A stretch of DNA of 64,000 nucleotides from Reticulitermes speratus. Lineage: Eukaryota; Arthropoda; Insecta; Blattodea; Rhinotermitidae. Location: positions 43,643,635 through 43,707,634 of the forward strand of contig JAJKFL010000005.1 of the NCBI GenBank assembly GCA_021186555.1, in the 5' to 3' direction. The position numbers and the translations under genes were made by a program. This document shows, piece after piece, positions 43,838-55,268 of the stretch (within the stretch, counting starts at the first letter, position 1; each line of letters opens with the position of its first letter). The notes beneath the pieces are model-generated. The model saw only the letters and a program-made list of their open reading frames with translations, was not told the DNA's origin and made no database searches.

Positions 43838-44055
43838 CTTCCGCCGCGGTGTAAAAGAAACTTTCGCTCTTCTGGGATATTACGCAGTGTTGATAGGTAG
43901 TTACCGACGTTTCGGGACAACCCATCGGCGCCATCTTCAAGGGCCTTGGACTGCTTGACCCTTGAAGAGGGGATCGATAGCATGTACCGAAACGTCAGTA
44001 ACTACCTATCAAAGCTGCGTTCCATTCCAGAAGACCGAAGATTTCTAGCCTCTAC
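43838..44055. mobile_element. Foldback element with two class-2 hammerhead-like cores
   Basis: The arms 43868-43918 (CTTCTGGGATATTACGCAG, TGTTGATAGGTAGTTACCG, ACGTTTCGG) and 43986-44034 are inverse. The minus-strand core 43942-43912 reads TTGAAGA, T, GGCGCC.., GTCCC, GAAAC, GTCG, GTA. The plus-strand core 43962-44000 reads TTGAAGA, GGGGATC.., TACC, GAAAC, GTCA, GTA. Stem II is imperfect in both. Confidence 0.6.
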
Positions 44056-44102
44056 ATAGTGTGTGTAACCTAGTAACGGTTAAGAATGAAGCTATATTAT
44101 TT

Positions 44103-44255
44103 CAGGGGTGTACAAATCGCGCGCCAGGTCACTCGGGAGACTAATTTTTGTCTAATACTTGTGGGATCTCAGTATGGAACTTGCTTCACGTCGCTCTTCT
44201 GGCGCCTGGAACTTGGAGGTGACTCCTGAATTTTTGGAAAAAGTGTGGAACGCTG
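44103..44255. mobile_element. hAT-like MITE, family H1
   Basis: The left end CAGGGGTGTACAAAT, internal CTAATACTTGTGGGATCTCA, GGAACTTGCTTCACGTCGC, TCTTCTGGCGCCTGG, and right end GGAAAAAGTGTGGAACGCTG follow the 13.8-kb copy. The right terminal repeat and target-site duplication are eroded. Confidence 0.75.
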
Positions 44256-44689
44256 TTTTATTGATTGTTTATTCATTCAGTACATAAATATTGACTTCTC
44301 GCCAATGTGGAACAGTACGAACAGTTACATGTGGATTTAGTGTGTGTTTACTGTTGGGCCTATGGAAGAGTTTGCCGTACTTTAAAATAATTACGTTTAT
44401 CAGTGTTTATCCTCTTTTTATTCACAACTTGAAAATCTACAGGCAGCAACAGATGGAACAGGCCATAAATGTTACATTGTGTGTAGTTTCCCAGCTTGTT
44501 AGATACCTAATGCAAGGCGCTGTAGCAATTTCACTTGGTTCTTACGTCGTATTTCGCCTGCAATGCCAAGTAAACTTCTCATCACTGCTGCTTAATGTCA
44601 GTCCTATTTTGGCAACGTAGTTCAGCAACAAAATTACAAAGCCCAGAAGTATGACAATACTTGAGCGCACAGGAGGTCATTACAGCGTA
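44256..44689 (+). other. Unassigned; 109-codon hydrophobic frame 44291-44620
   Basis: The frame has several hydrophobic stretches but no family signature, no splice signals and no neighbour of similar character. I do not call it a gene. Confidence 0.35.
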
Positions 44690-44990
44690 ACTGCGAGTGC
44701 GGTTATCTCTAATGCGCAGAGTCCTTCTTCAGAAGCTGACAGTCTTTCAGGCGGTCAAGAAATTTCCAATCTTTTATGGAATCCGAATGTTCATTATTGT
44801 GCTCACAGCAGCCTGCAACTGGGCGAGATATCTACCTCACAGCCTTACTCCCTCCTGCCTCGATATAACTTATATAATCATCCATAAATTACATCTACAT
44901 CTTGCATGTTTTTTCTTCCCTTCATGTTCGCCCATTACAACTGTGTACGAATTTCTCAGCTTTCCCATGAATGCTACATCCCGCCCATAT
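44690..44990 (+). repeat. Dispersed repeat E, longest copy
   Basis: AGAGTCCTTCTTCAGAAGCT, GACAGTCTTTCAGG, AATTTCCAATCTTTTATGG, AATCCGAATGTTCATTATTG, then CCCTCCTGCC and a run to TTTCCCATGAATGC. One reading frame gives QEISNLLWNPNVHY, the phrase I know as a repeat-derived translation from many animal genomes. It is not evidence for a protein. Confidence 0.65.
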
Positions 44991-46401
44991 CTTACTCGTA
45001 ATGTTTTGTGACCAGACGTCCCGATTTTTCAATTTCGCGTCCCGTTGTCCCGATAAATATAAAACAGGACGTACATTTTACATATAATATATAATTGTTA
45101 TAAATAATATTTGACGCATTTCTCACCATCATAGTAAACTGTCCCCCTCTTTTCTTTTTTTGGGGGGGGGTTTCCAATTTCGATTACCCTGTCCTAATGA
45201 GCTAACATGCATAGATGGTGACGACTAGGGCCACAAATTATAAAACTCATTGCTATGTAATTTTTTCCTTCCTCCTGTGCCGATAAAGAAACGTCCAATA
45301 AACAACAAGAATAAGAAAAATTATATGACAAAAATATCAGGATACAAATAATTGTAAAGAAGAGTCCATTTAACCAAGCACTTAAGTCACGTTTTGATCC
45401 CTTTTGTCAAAGACTAAACATTTGCGAAGAAAATGGGCCTATATTCAGCCTAGAAATAAGGGATAAGGGGCTGAACTCTGAAATGCTTAAGGTAGGTAGC
45501 ATTTAGCTTTGTCTGTTGTCCGAGAAATGAAAGTTAGTCGATAAAACTGGCAAAGAAATTTTTATCTCAGGGACAGGCAAATAAATGGCAACTTCGTGCT
45601 CCTCGTTTATGAGGCAGTTACATAAATACAGTGACGTGGATACATGTGGGGAGATGTTAATGTCCACTATGCGAGTTAGGTGCTTGTTGGCTAAGTGAAA
45701 CTTAGCACTATACCTTCACAAGACCCTAATTTTGTGTCTGTGCCAAAAAGGACAGATCCGTCTGTGCCCACTGAGAGCTTCCGACAACAATTTTAACACA
45801 ACAGCAAATCTCTTTAGTTGATATAGTAATTCATTCAAACAGCGCACGACTTAATCTGCAGAAGGAAGTTAGGTTGGTCTATGCAGAACGCACGGCTTAA
45901 AATTTGTATATCTTGCACCCTACCAATAGGAACAACTGGTAGGCGATACTAATACAGTATGGGGATTTGATTAAGCTGGTGCTGTAATTCCCGCATAAAT
46001 AGTTGTGTAGCAGAACATGCGACACTGTGCTTGTCGAACCAACACGCTCTCGGAACAGAAACCAAGATGTAATGTCAACGCCTAAGTGCCTCAACGGACA
46101 CCTGACGCTCCTAAGGCAACCGGAACGTGAAGCTGATTGGCTAACGTCTAGCATGAAGTCCTGAAGCAACTGATACAGTACTTGAAACGCATTATGTGAA
46201 ACCGACCCTAATATTTCACACCTGTGCCAGATGTTATGGGAAACATATGCTCAGTCTGTAGGAAGTGCAAAGGGTACAAGTGTGGTACAAGGGTGACGAA
46301 TATTATGCTTCCATGACGGTACGTAATAGCGTTAAGTCAGCTATTAAATATTCAAGGAACTGACTGACAGGAAGATTGCTTTTTTTTTTTTTTTTAGAAA
46401 T
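44991..46401. other. Unassigned sequence
   Basis: At 45004-45060, GTGACCAGACGTCCCGA, GTCCCGTTGTCCCGAT has the look of another dispersed repeat, but I cannot define its ends. The rest is unassigned. Confidence 0.4.
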
Positions 46402-46545
46402 GTGACACGGGCAGCCTGCTAGACGTATACCGACGTTTCTGATGAGAATCTCATGCCTGTATTAGGGCGCATCTGCCACCATTATGGAGGCAGCATGTTC
46501 CTCCGAAACATCGTTAGACATATACTAGACTACACAGCGTTAAAT
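46402..46545. mobile_element. Foldback element, class 2
   Basis: ACACGGGCAGCCTGCTAGAC, GTATACCGACGTTTC and the inverse GAAACATCGTTAGACATATA, CTAGACTACACAGCG form arms with several mismatches. The plus-strand half-core GGAG..CTCC, GAAAC, ATCG, TTA is at 46485-46524. Confidence 0.5.
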
Positions 46546-46776
46546 ACCTGGAACCAACAATCTTTAGAATCCGTTGAAATCTTACGAATATGCCGCTGTC
46601 TGCTCTGATATACAGAGTTTCGACAGACAAATGTTTGCCTATGAATATATTAACAAAATTAAACGACTACCACTCAACTACCTCCCTACCTATTTAACTA
46701 ACTAATAACTAACTACTAACTAGGTCTACTAACTAACTTACCAACCAACTAACCAAGCACTCAAATCCCCAAATAA

Positions 46777-46927
46777 AGGTAAAGGTAAAGATAAGAATGT
46801 AGAATTCACCCTATAACAGACAATGAAAGCCCACAGGGGGATTAGAGGTATAGCTGTAATCTTTAACTCCGGCGTTAGATTGGATGGGTGGTCAACGCCA
46901 CGCCCCGGCCTCTTTACCCCCGGGACT
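46777..46927 (-). mobile_element. SINE-C, 3' half only
   Basis: Minus strand from CCCGGGGGTAAAGAGGCCGG, GGCGTGGCGTTGACC to GTGAATTCTACATTC and a (TTTACC)n end. The head is missing. Confidence 0.8.
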
Positions 46928-46959
46928 CTCCAACCAAATAACAAACTAACTCAGTAGCA

Positions 46960-47115
46960 CAGATTGCTTATTGAAAGGCTCAAAGTTGCTCAAAAAGTAA
47001 AGAAATTCCCCCCCCCCCCCCCCCATTAATGGAACCCAAATGTTCATTTCTTTGTTCATAACAGCCGGCTACCTACCCCAATCCTGAACCAGATAAATCC
47101 AGTTCACACCCTTCT
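46960..47115 (+). repeat. Dispersed repeat E fragment
   Basis: AGTAAAGAAATTCC, a C16-18 run, TTAATGGAACCCAAATGTTC, ATTTCTTTG and CCTACCCCAATCCTGAACC follow repeat E. A homopolymer expansion lies at about 47007-47024. Confidence 0.55.
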
Positions 47116-48451
47116 AGCCTGTTTAATATCCGTTTTAATATTACACTCCCACATATGCTTATGCCTTTCAAGTGGCATATTTCTTTCAGATTTTCACACC
47201 AACATTATGCAATTTTCTCCAGCCTCCTCGTACATTCTTCCTCTTAGGTCCAAATATTTTCGTCAACACCCTGTTCTCGAACACACTCAAGTGTACGTTT
47301 TTCCATAAATGTGGGATACCCTGTTTCACACCCATACAAAACCGTACGTAAAATGACAGTTATGTACATTTCAGACCGCAGAAGAAAAGACAAAGTTTCA
47401 GAAAGAAGTAGTAGCAAACATTCTCTGAATTTAATCTGCATTTAATTTCTTAGTGAATTAAATTTTAATTTGTTACTGTTGTTCCCAAATAAATTTGCCG
47501 CATTTTCAAGGGATTTATTAATTATCTTTATGTTGCCATTTTGTTCTATATTCTGCTGACGAGACATAAATATATGACTGAATTTAACTCTGCATTTACT
47601 TCTAGGTCAATATCTTTAGTAGCAAGTAATAAAGCTAACGTCTTTATCTTTAAAGTATGTTTTCGCTCAATAAATTGCCATCTTCAGGGCAGAACAGAAA
47701 CCGATGTGTCTCATTCAGTTTCAGTTCCTTCTCGTTTTCTTGGATCCTTGGATCGCAACGTTGAAAAGCAATGGCGAAAAAACATTTGTTGTTTCAAACC
47801 ATCCTGAATGGGAATCGTATTAAATAAGTGTTTACCTGTAAAGATTTCGCTATAAGTTTCATTCAGGAACACTTTAATTAACTCAACTAGTTTCACGCAA
47901 GATTAAAGTAAGTCAGAGGCAAGGAAAAAGCTTATTAATTTATGACTACGAATAAGCTATAGGCCTATGAGAACTGAAGTTTTTATGGTTATGAATACTG
48001 GAGAGAAGATAAATACCTATTGAATCTGAAGGAAGAAACCACTCTGAAGATGGAGTCTTAGATGGACAAACAATATTAAAAAGGACTTTTAAGAGACTGG
48101 CTGTAAAGGAGAATATTGGATTTATCTGGCTCAGAATAGGGTTGAATGGCGCGAGCTCTTGTGAACAGAATAAATGGACTTCCGAACTTAATACAGAGCA
48201 GAGAATATTTTGTCTACCCTCACAAGTAGAACCATTCTGCGTGCTTTTACTTTAGTTAGTTCCAAGAGTCATATTGTGTCCTTCTGCTTTAGATGACAAC
48301 AGCGACGTAAGCTTGTAGGCAGGCAGACCTATCAACATTTGAAAAGAGCCTCCTTTTCTCTTGAATATGGTGGCAGTTTATTCCCCCGAAACCGTGGTAC
48401 AGAACTACGAGTGTAAAAACCGACGTTTTCCATTCTTGCTTACAAATCTAC
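47116..48451. other. Mostly unassigned; possible retroelement relic at 47240-47450
   Basis: The minus-strand frame 47441-47244 contains ITVILRTVLYGCETGY, which resembles the LYGxETW motif of non-LTR reverse transcriptase C-termini, but is too short and diverged for a firm call. The remainder is unassigned. Confidence 0.4.
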
Positions 48452-48461
48452 AGCTTACCTC

Positions 48462-48696
48462 GCCGATCCCAGTGGCCGCGCGGTCTAAGGCCGCCCGCTT
48501 GCTAGGATTGTGGGTTCGAATCCCGCCGGGGGTATGAATGTCTGTCTCTTGTGAGTGTTGTGTGTTGTCAGGTAGAGGTCTCTGCGACGGCTGGTCACTC
48601 GTCAGAGGAGTCCTACCGAGTCTAAAAGTGTGATCACGAAGCCTCGAAAAATGAGGAGGCCTATGCCCCTAGGGGCTGTTAAGCCATGGGGAAAAA
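48462..48696 (+). mobile_element. SINE-A with 10-bp target-site duplication
   Basis: Head GCCGATCCCAGTGGCCGCGC, GGTCTAAGGCC (with a deletion in the middle), B box GGGTTCGAATCCCGCC, tail to GGGGCTGTTAAGCCATGG. AGCTTACCTC is repeated at 48452-48461 and 48697-48706. Confidence 0.9.
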
Positions 48697-48706
48697 AGCT
48701 TACCTC

Positions 48707-49844
48707 TGCTGTTAATTGCAGTTAGCCAAGTGTCGATATGATGTGCATCATAATTTTTCTGTTCAAGTGCTTATTTGTCATTTGTTTTCACAAAAACCTA
48801 GTACGATAACACCAGAAATGACGGCAATACATTACATTGTAATGCAGGCGTCGATTAGTATTAGACTTACTGTCGCCAATTACTGCAAATACAGTCGTAG
48901 GTAGCAGCGCCATGTACTGCATCAATGTGGCAGAAGGAGGCAGGAGGTCGTGTTCAGTATTTGGGCGTTTAGAGGAGAAAATGAAAATAACCTCAGATAA
49001 AAACGTAAATAAAAGTAGTATTTCTTTGCTGAATGCAGGTACTTGTATAATTGGACTACTAGGCCTACGTTTATGCCTATTCTCTGAAGCTCTTTTCCAC
49101 AATTTTCACGTGCATGGCACGTTGCCCTATCTACATTCAGTACAATCGTGACATCAGGAACCATCATGTAGAAGAGTTTATCAGTGGAAGAATAATCTGT
49201 GAAAAGCGTAGCTAGAGACGGGATTTGTAAAAATATTGGTTGAATTTCAGCGGGTACTCCAGTAGTGTACTTGTATAGACGTTTGCTGCAATCAAAGTAT
49301 CGCCTCAGCTGAAGTAGCTTATCAATATTCTGACTGAAGAATCAAATTAAGGCGTTAGGCCTATGTAATTTGTCAAAATCCTGCATATTTTGCTTTGCCA
49401 ACGGTATATCTCCGAGTGGTCCACCAGCGCGCAGTGTTCACGCTAACTGCAATTTGCACCTTGGACTCTCACTGACGACGTGCACTTCATATCTGCACAA
49501 TAGCTTCCTTCAGCATCCATTCCCAAGACGTCTGGCTGACATTGCAAGACAATGGAAAAGACAATAAGTAAACGAACGTTTCTCTCTGATATGATCTCGA
49601 AGCACATCGTAAAACAATGGAAAAAGCACACCAAGCAACTGAAAAGTTTTCACTAATATGATATCGAATCACAACGTAAAACAACGGAGAAGACACAGCA
49701 AGTAACTGAACACTTCTCTCTGATGTGATCTCGAAGCACATGAGCCAGCTCTCTTCACGGCGACCATATCACTTTACCAGTTGTCCATCAATCAGTGGCA
49801 GCCCTTGTTCTTCAGACATAATTCCAGAACCAGTAAAATTAAAG
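48707..49844. other. Unassigned; short duplicated phrase at 49560-49740
   Basis: TCTCTCTGATATGATCTCGA, AGCACAT.. GTAAAACAATGGAAAA recurs about three times at 49577, 49650 and 49711 (spacing about 61-73 bp), a small decayed tandem repeat. Otherwise nothing. Confidence 0.5.
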
Positions 49845-49997
49845 CAAGGGTGCACAAATCCCGGGAGCCAGGTCGCGGTGTAGGGCTAACAGTGGAGCCA
49901 AATATTTGTGGATTCTCAGTATGGAACTTGTTCAATGTGACCTTTCTGATGGCTAGAATTTTGAGGTAGCTTCTAGACTTCTGGAAATTTGTGCACT
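49845..49997. mobile_element. hAT-like MITE, family H1
   Basis: CAAGGGTGCACAAATCCCGG, GCCAAATATTTGTGGATTCTC, GTATGGAACTTGTTCAATG, CTTTCTGATGGCTAG, TGGAAATTTGTGCAC. Ends decayed. Confidence 0.7.
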
Positions 49998-52191
49998 CAA
50001 ACTGAGAATAGACACCATGCTATTGGAGGCCATTCCTGGATACGGGCCCAAATCTAAAGAAACTGACGTCATAGAGCAGTACAGCCGAAAAGCTTCTCTA
50101 CCGGGTTAAACAAATCATAATAATCCCCCATCCGTTACATCTCATCACAATTATACAATGTTCTGACTAGGGCAGGGCATTTTTCGGGAACAAACGACAG
50201 CGACTCGGTAAGTTTTCGAGGCACTTTCGGGGGAGAGGGGGGAGGATAAAGCTGCAACGATCGCCTGTTACCTTAGTCACCGTCTGTCTGTCCGAGTATA
50301 TTATCTCCGCCCTCGCTTCATACATTTTCATAAAGTAATTACACTGGAGTCCTGTACGTAACGTCATAAGAATCGGTAAGCCGAAAGCTAAGTTCCTTCT
50401 TACCGCTTTGTCTTTTTCGTTTTGCATATTTCTGCTTCACCAGATTTCTAAGAAACTTCATAGCAATCTGACAACGTAGAATGCTAAAACATTTTACAGT
50501 ACCGTAGAGATATTACGCGCCAAAATGTTAAACACCGTGTAATACTCTTCTGGCTACATTTCCAACAAATAGCAGTTTAATGTCAATACGCACAATAACA
50601 TAGCACCGAAGATGCGAAGGGATTAACAAACAACAATATCACAAGAACACAAACAGCAGTGAACAGTGTTGTAATCTTAATAGTACAAATCACTTTGCCA
50701 CGCAATAAAATAAATGCAGATATTGCCTATTATTTAGGCCTATAGGCTATATTTTTATATCAAAGAACAGTGAAATCAGAGCAAGTGCACTAAACTGTGT
50801 CGTTCATTGGAACGTGAACTTTCCAAGCTTCTGCTTGCGCAAAGTTTTGCACAGCTGCTGAGTGATTGCGATTTCTTTTAATATAACTTATTATTAAGCG
50901 AAAATTCATGGCCTGAAATTTTACTAAGGAGAGACTGAGCTGGCAGATAAAACTGGAATTCAACTGGATGCGAACTTGTACAGGAAATATGAAGTGACAA
51001 ATAAATAACGGAAATTGGACATTCCTGTTTTTCTTATAAAAATAACTATTTAGAGATTTATTACTGAACATGTAGGTATTTTGTGATAACCGCAAGAGAC
51101 GTTTCATACTCGAAAGGCTACCGTATACTTTGACTGGGGCTTTTCTTTGTTTTCCAACATCAATCCAAGCAACGGCCGAAGTAGTTCTTTGTCATGATTC
51201 ATAAATTTCTAGCTCTTTCATTTCCCTTCATCATGGCCCGTTTTATTGTTGCCTAAAACCAGACAGCATGAAAGAACGTAGAAAGGCTAGAAAGCTTTAC
51301 AAGGTGATGTGAAGCAATAAAATTATCATTACTAAATGTTTTCGACGAAGAACCATTCAACATGTAAGAGGATAAGTTTTCACGGTGGGGGGGATTAACG
51401 TGTTTATACAGATAGATGAGATTAATTAATTGAGTCAAGAAATTGTGTTACAGTATAATACATACTTGTACAGATATTGTGAATGAAGTTGGAGAAATGA
51501 ATTGGTGACTTCAAAAGACGTAATAATGAATTTGTTTGTGATTTACTTAACGACCCTCAGCTAAAAAAAAGGTCTAGATTACTACATATTGAAAAAGCAT
51601 AAAATATTCGTTGATCTACAACTTTCAAAGTTTTCAGAAGAAAGTGAGGAAGATAAATTGAAATTATTACAGAATCGCGACTGAATTATTGGAAACAAGC
51701 TGAAGAATGCAACACGTGAAACTGGAGGACATTTATGGAAAAAAGGAGAAATATTTGAAAGGAAAAATTAAGGATCCTGAAACACAAGCAATCAGAATAA
51801 AGCAAGAAATTTGTATATATGCATAAATGAATTTAAGAAGTGTTTACCATCCTAGAATTAAATTGGTAAAATATGAAAAGAGTGATCTGCTTGCAGATTT
51901 CCACAGTATCTTGAATAGACGAAAGAATAATTTCCGTCAGATGTTGCATGTATGTACATGGAATTAATAACATTATGCAGCCTGAAATACATACAGTTGA
52001 TGTCAGAGTCATTCTTAATACAAATCTATCAGTACGTGTTAATTAGAATACTCCCCTTCGCTAAATGTTTTGGCAGTATTGTGTCATTATCAGACATAGA
52101 TTACACGAATGATGTATTGCGATGCATTCGTGTAAACAACGTCTGACGTTGGCAGAGAACGACCGGAACATGTAGCATAGTAAAGTGGGTA
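49998..52191. other. Unassigned sequence
   Basis: Nothing recognised. AT-rich, with short open frames only. Confidence 0.5.
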
Positions 52192-52199
52192 TTCTAAAG

Positions 52200-52531
52200 C
52201 AGCGGTCACCAACCGGTGGTCCGCGGACCACTGATGGTCGCGAGAAAATTTTGGTGGTCCGTGGAGAAATTTGGACATTATTTGCAATTTTTATGTTTAT
52301 TATATTTTTTCATTATATTCTGATTCGTCTTCTTGTCACCGACACAGGATCGCTGACAATTTTCGCCTTATTACGTTGAATCAAATTTCATATTAATAAA
52401 ATGGAAATTTTATGATCATTATTTTATAGATGTTTGTACCTTTTTTAAAAAAAAAATTCATGTTAGTGGTCCGCGGGATTCAAAATTGTGAGTTTAGTGG
52501 TCCGTGAGGTCCGAATGGTTGGCGACCGCTG
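52200..52531. mobile_element. hAT-like MITE, family H2 (332 bp)
   Basis: The left end CAGCGGTCACCAAC and right end GTTGGCGACCGCTG are inverted repeats with one mismatch. Sub-terminal GGTGGTCCGCGGACCACTG is palindromic and TGGTCCG recurs near both ends. The flanks TTCTAAAG and TTCTAAGC suggest an 8-bp target-site duplication with two differences. AT-rich, non-coding centre. Confidence 0.85.
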
Positions 52532-53261
52532 TTCTAAGCATATGAGCAAATAGAGTTGTTTTAAGGCCACGACAAATTTCGAACATTTTTAAAAACACAA
52601 CATGCTGCAAAAGTATTTAAAATGGATGGATTAACAGTACCTGACTCTGGTGCCTTTCAGAGTGAGAGCGATATTGAAAACTGGAGGTTATACTTCGTAA
52701 ATAACCAGGTATTCATTACACACAGCAGAACTGATCCAATTAACAGATAAAATATTACGTATGAGATTCACAGGCTCATTAGTTCCATGCCGAATAAGAA
52801 AGAATTGCCTCAACCGTGGAAGAGATGGGCCCTATATCATTGCACCCACTTACAAATACTGTAAAAAATCGAATGATATCATTGTTATTAAGTAAGTTGT
52901 CAAACACATATACAATTTATCGAATATTCTCCTGTCAAGGTAAACTCCGTAAAGTACAAGAAATTATTCGGGATCCTCAGTGTGGAATTAATCTAGAAGT
53001 AAATGCTATGTATTCGCTTCTCGCCACCAGAATGCAGTGCAAAACCGCTACAAAAAGGCAACTAATACATCGTTCTAAAAGTGTGGTAAAATTCAGATGC
53101 CTATCTGGTAAAGACACTAACGAATCAATATTGCACACAAGAAGTTAAGAGCAAATTAAATTTGGAGAATGCTTGCTACCATTCAGCATAGAATCTTCAT
53201 TTCATCACGTCCAATATCTACAAATATAAACATTTTACTATACCTAAAAAGGACGTCCAGG
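52532..53261 (+). other. Unassigned; 110-codon frame 52816-53148
   Basis: The frame has no recognisable motif. The phrasing of the stretch 51480-53160 recalls a decayed retroelement, but I cannot name any domain. Confidence 0.35.
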
Positions 53262-53506
53262 ATAGTTGGACGGTTCGGAGTTCGAAACCCGGTGGTGGTG
53301 AGATTTTCCGCACCCGTCCAGACCGGCCCGATGTCCACCAGCTTCCTGTACAGTAGGTATCGGGTTTTTTTCCCGGGAGTAAAGTGGCCGCGGCGTGGCG
53401 TTAACGACCAACCCCCATCTAGCGCCAAGGTTAAAGTAAGAGTAGAGATATAGCTCGACTCCTCTTTTGGGCTTTTATAACCTGTTATAGGGTGAACTTT
53501 ACCTAC
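53262..53506 (+). mobile_element. SINE-C, 5'-truncated
   Basis: Starts in the head at GTTGGACGGTTCGGAGTTCG, then GCACCCGTCCAGACCGGCCC, GGTATCGGG, GGGAGTAAAGTGGCCGCGGC, CATCTAGCGCC, GGTTAAAGTAAGAGTAGAG, GGGTGAACTTTACC. Complete 3' end. Confidence 0.85.
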
Positions 53507-54710
53507 AAAACTATAATCTTGCCTCACGTATGTTATATGGGTGAAAAGCTTTATCTCTCACACTGAGGGAGGAAAACTGTTATCGAGAACAGAGTGCTGG
53601 CAATAATATTTGAGCGTACGTGGCAAGAAGCAAGAGGACGATGTAAAATGTTGCATAATGACAGACGTAGTGATTGGCACTCCTCGGCCAACATCATGGC
53701 CATCAACTGTGCGAAGATGAGTTGGACGGTGTGTGTGGCATGGATGGGAGAGAAGACAAATGTACACATACTTTTGGTAGGACCACCTAAAAGAAAGAGA
53801 TTCCATGGAAGATCTGGGCACAAACGTGAGGAAAATGTTTTGAAAAGGATCTGAAAGGAGTATGATGTGAGGGTGTGGACTGTATTCACCTGTCTCAGGA
53901 CAGAGACAGCTCGCTGACTCTTGTAAACACGGTAATAAAATGTCGGGTTCCCTAATAGAATGCGAAGACTTATTTGCTTCTCAGAAGGACTGAGCTACGT
54001 AGAGTTAGTTATGTAATGACGATCTCGTTAACAATTATTCAGCGTAGAATCACCGGATGATAACAAATGATGTACTGGACTGGGTGTGGAAGGGAAGGGT
54101 CGTAGCCGAATGGAAGTTATCATCCCGGAAATTATCTGGAAGGACTGAAAAAAGAAAACACTTGAGTCAGGGTAGCCGGTAAAATGAAGAACACAGGACC
54201 AAAGCATTTTCCGCAAATAAGTCCGCTCTTCCATTAAATACGACTGCCAGTCTTACACAATAACGATCTAGCTGCTCGAATCCTATATTGCATTTTTACC
54301 CAGGAAATACAAACACTTGAGTTAATTCCAGACGCCATAGATTATTACACTATCACGTAACTCGACTTACAATCAAACGAACGTGACTTGGAATTAAAGA
54401 AAATTCACCCCAAGAGAAGCAATGCCAAGAATTCCGCATCTTTTTCAGCTACAAGTAGGCCCTATAAAGTTTTATAGGCCTAGTCTGTTAGAACTAGCAC
54501 AGTGAAAGAGGCTAGACTTTTCTAAGTCGCCCAGCTGAGTAGCAACCTTTGTAAACTACCTGATGACTTCAATAAAACCAGTCTCTGGGACGCTGTTTTG
54601 GAAGGGGGGGGGGGGGGCCAAAGGATAAACAGTATCCAAAATAATGGACACGTTTATTTTAACACATGATCATCAGAAACAACTTCCTTGCTCTTGTTTA
54701 TCCACTTATG
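53507..54710. other. Unassigned sequence
   Basis: Overlapping frames on both strands at 53551-53889 show no recognisable domain. A G14 run lies at about 54604-54617. Confidence 0.45.
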
Positions 54711-54718
54711 GTCTAAAG

Positions 54719-54876
54719 CAGGGGTCGGCAAACATTTTTTGTAAAGGGCCAAATAGTAAATATTTTAGGCTCTGCGGGCCAAGAGGCAAACTCGAGGATA
54801 TTTATGAAGGTAGGCCTACTTAAATAACAAAAAAAAAAAAAACAAGTTTTTACAAATGTATTGAACAAAATGTAAC

Positions 54877-54910
<34 letters not shown>

Positions 54911-55260
54911 GTAGACTACAATTGTTTGAAATACAGCTCTACTAATGAGAAGAATGGAATTGCTTTTTTTGCGATAACATTTCACCAAATTGGGGTTCAA
55001 AGTTAGTACTCCCTATCATCACAAGTGATTGCAAATGTTCACTGGAAACGCTGCCGAATTATAACCGCGTGGCGTCACAGCAGAGCCGCAAGCAGCGTGC
55101 GAATGCGAAGCTATACGAGCGCCACATACGGTTCCGTTATAGAGCGTACTTTGAAATTTTAAAGAATTTGAAAATGTAAAATCCATTCTTAGCTCGCGGG
55201 CCGTACAAAAAGAGGCGGCGGGCCGGATTTGGCCCGCGGGCCGTAGTTTGCCTACCCCTG
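54719..55260. mobile_element. Non-autonomous hAT element (542 bp) with perfect 8-bp TSD
   Basis: The ends CAGGGGTCGGCAAAC and GTTTGCCTACCCCTG are inverted repeats with one mismatch. GTCTAAAG is repeated exactly at 54711-54718 and 55261-55268. Sub-terminal sequence (GTAAAGGGCCAAATAGTAAA, TATTTTAGGC, GCGGGCC on the left; GGCGGCGGGCCGGATTTGG, CCCGCGGGCCGTAG on the right) is very like, from memory, the ends of mammalian hAT-Charlie-type MER elements. It contains an A14 run and (AAT)n at 54885-54910. No transposase frame is present; it would need a partner transposase. Confidence 0.92.
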
Positions 55261-55268
55261 GTCTAAAG

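Noticed and set aside
44291-44620. Hydrophobic 109-codon frame as a membrane protein
   Set aside because: No family signature and no exon signals. AT-rich DNA gives hydrophobic residues by chance.
45004-45180. Possible repeat beginning GTGACCAGACGTCCCGA
   Set aside because: No matching terminal repeat or target-site duplication could be defined and no second copy was seen in the window.
46430-46450. Canonical hammerhead start CTGATGAG on the plus strand
   Set aside because: It is not followed by a pairing stem II and GAAA at the right distance; it is the inverse of the class-2 GAAAC half by coincidence.
54604-54617. G and C homopolymer runs (also 10902, 16449, 47007) as regulatory or G-quadruplex signals
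   Set aside because: Single homopolymer runs inside or beside repeats; copy slippage or sequencing uncertainty explains them.
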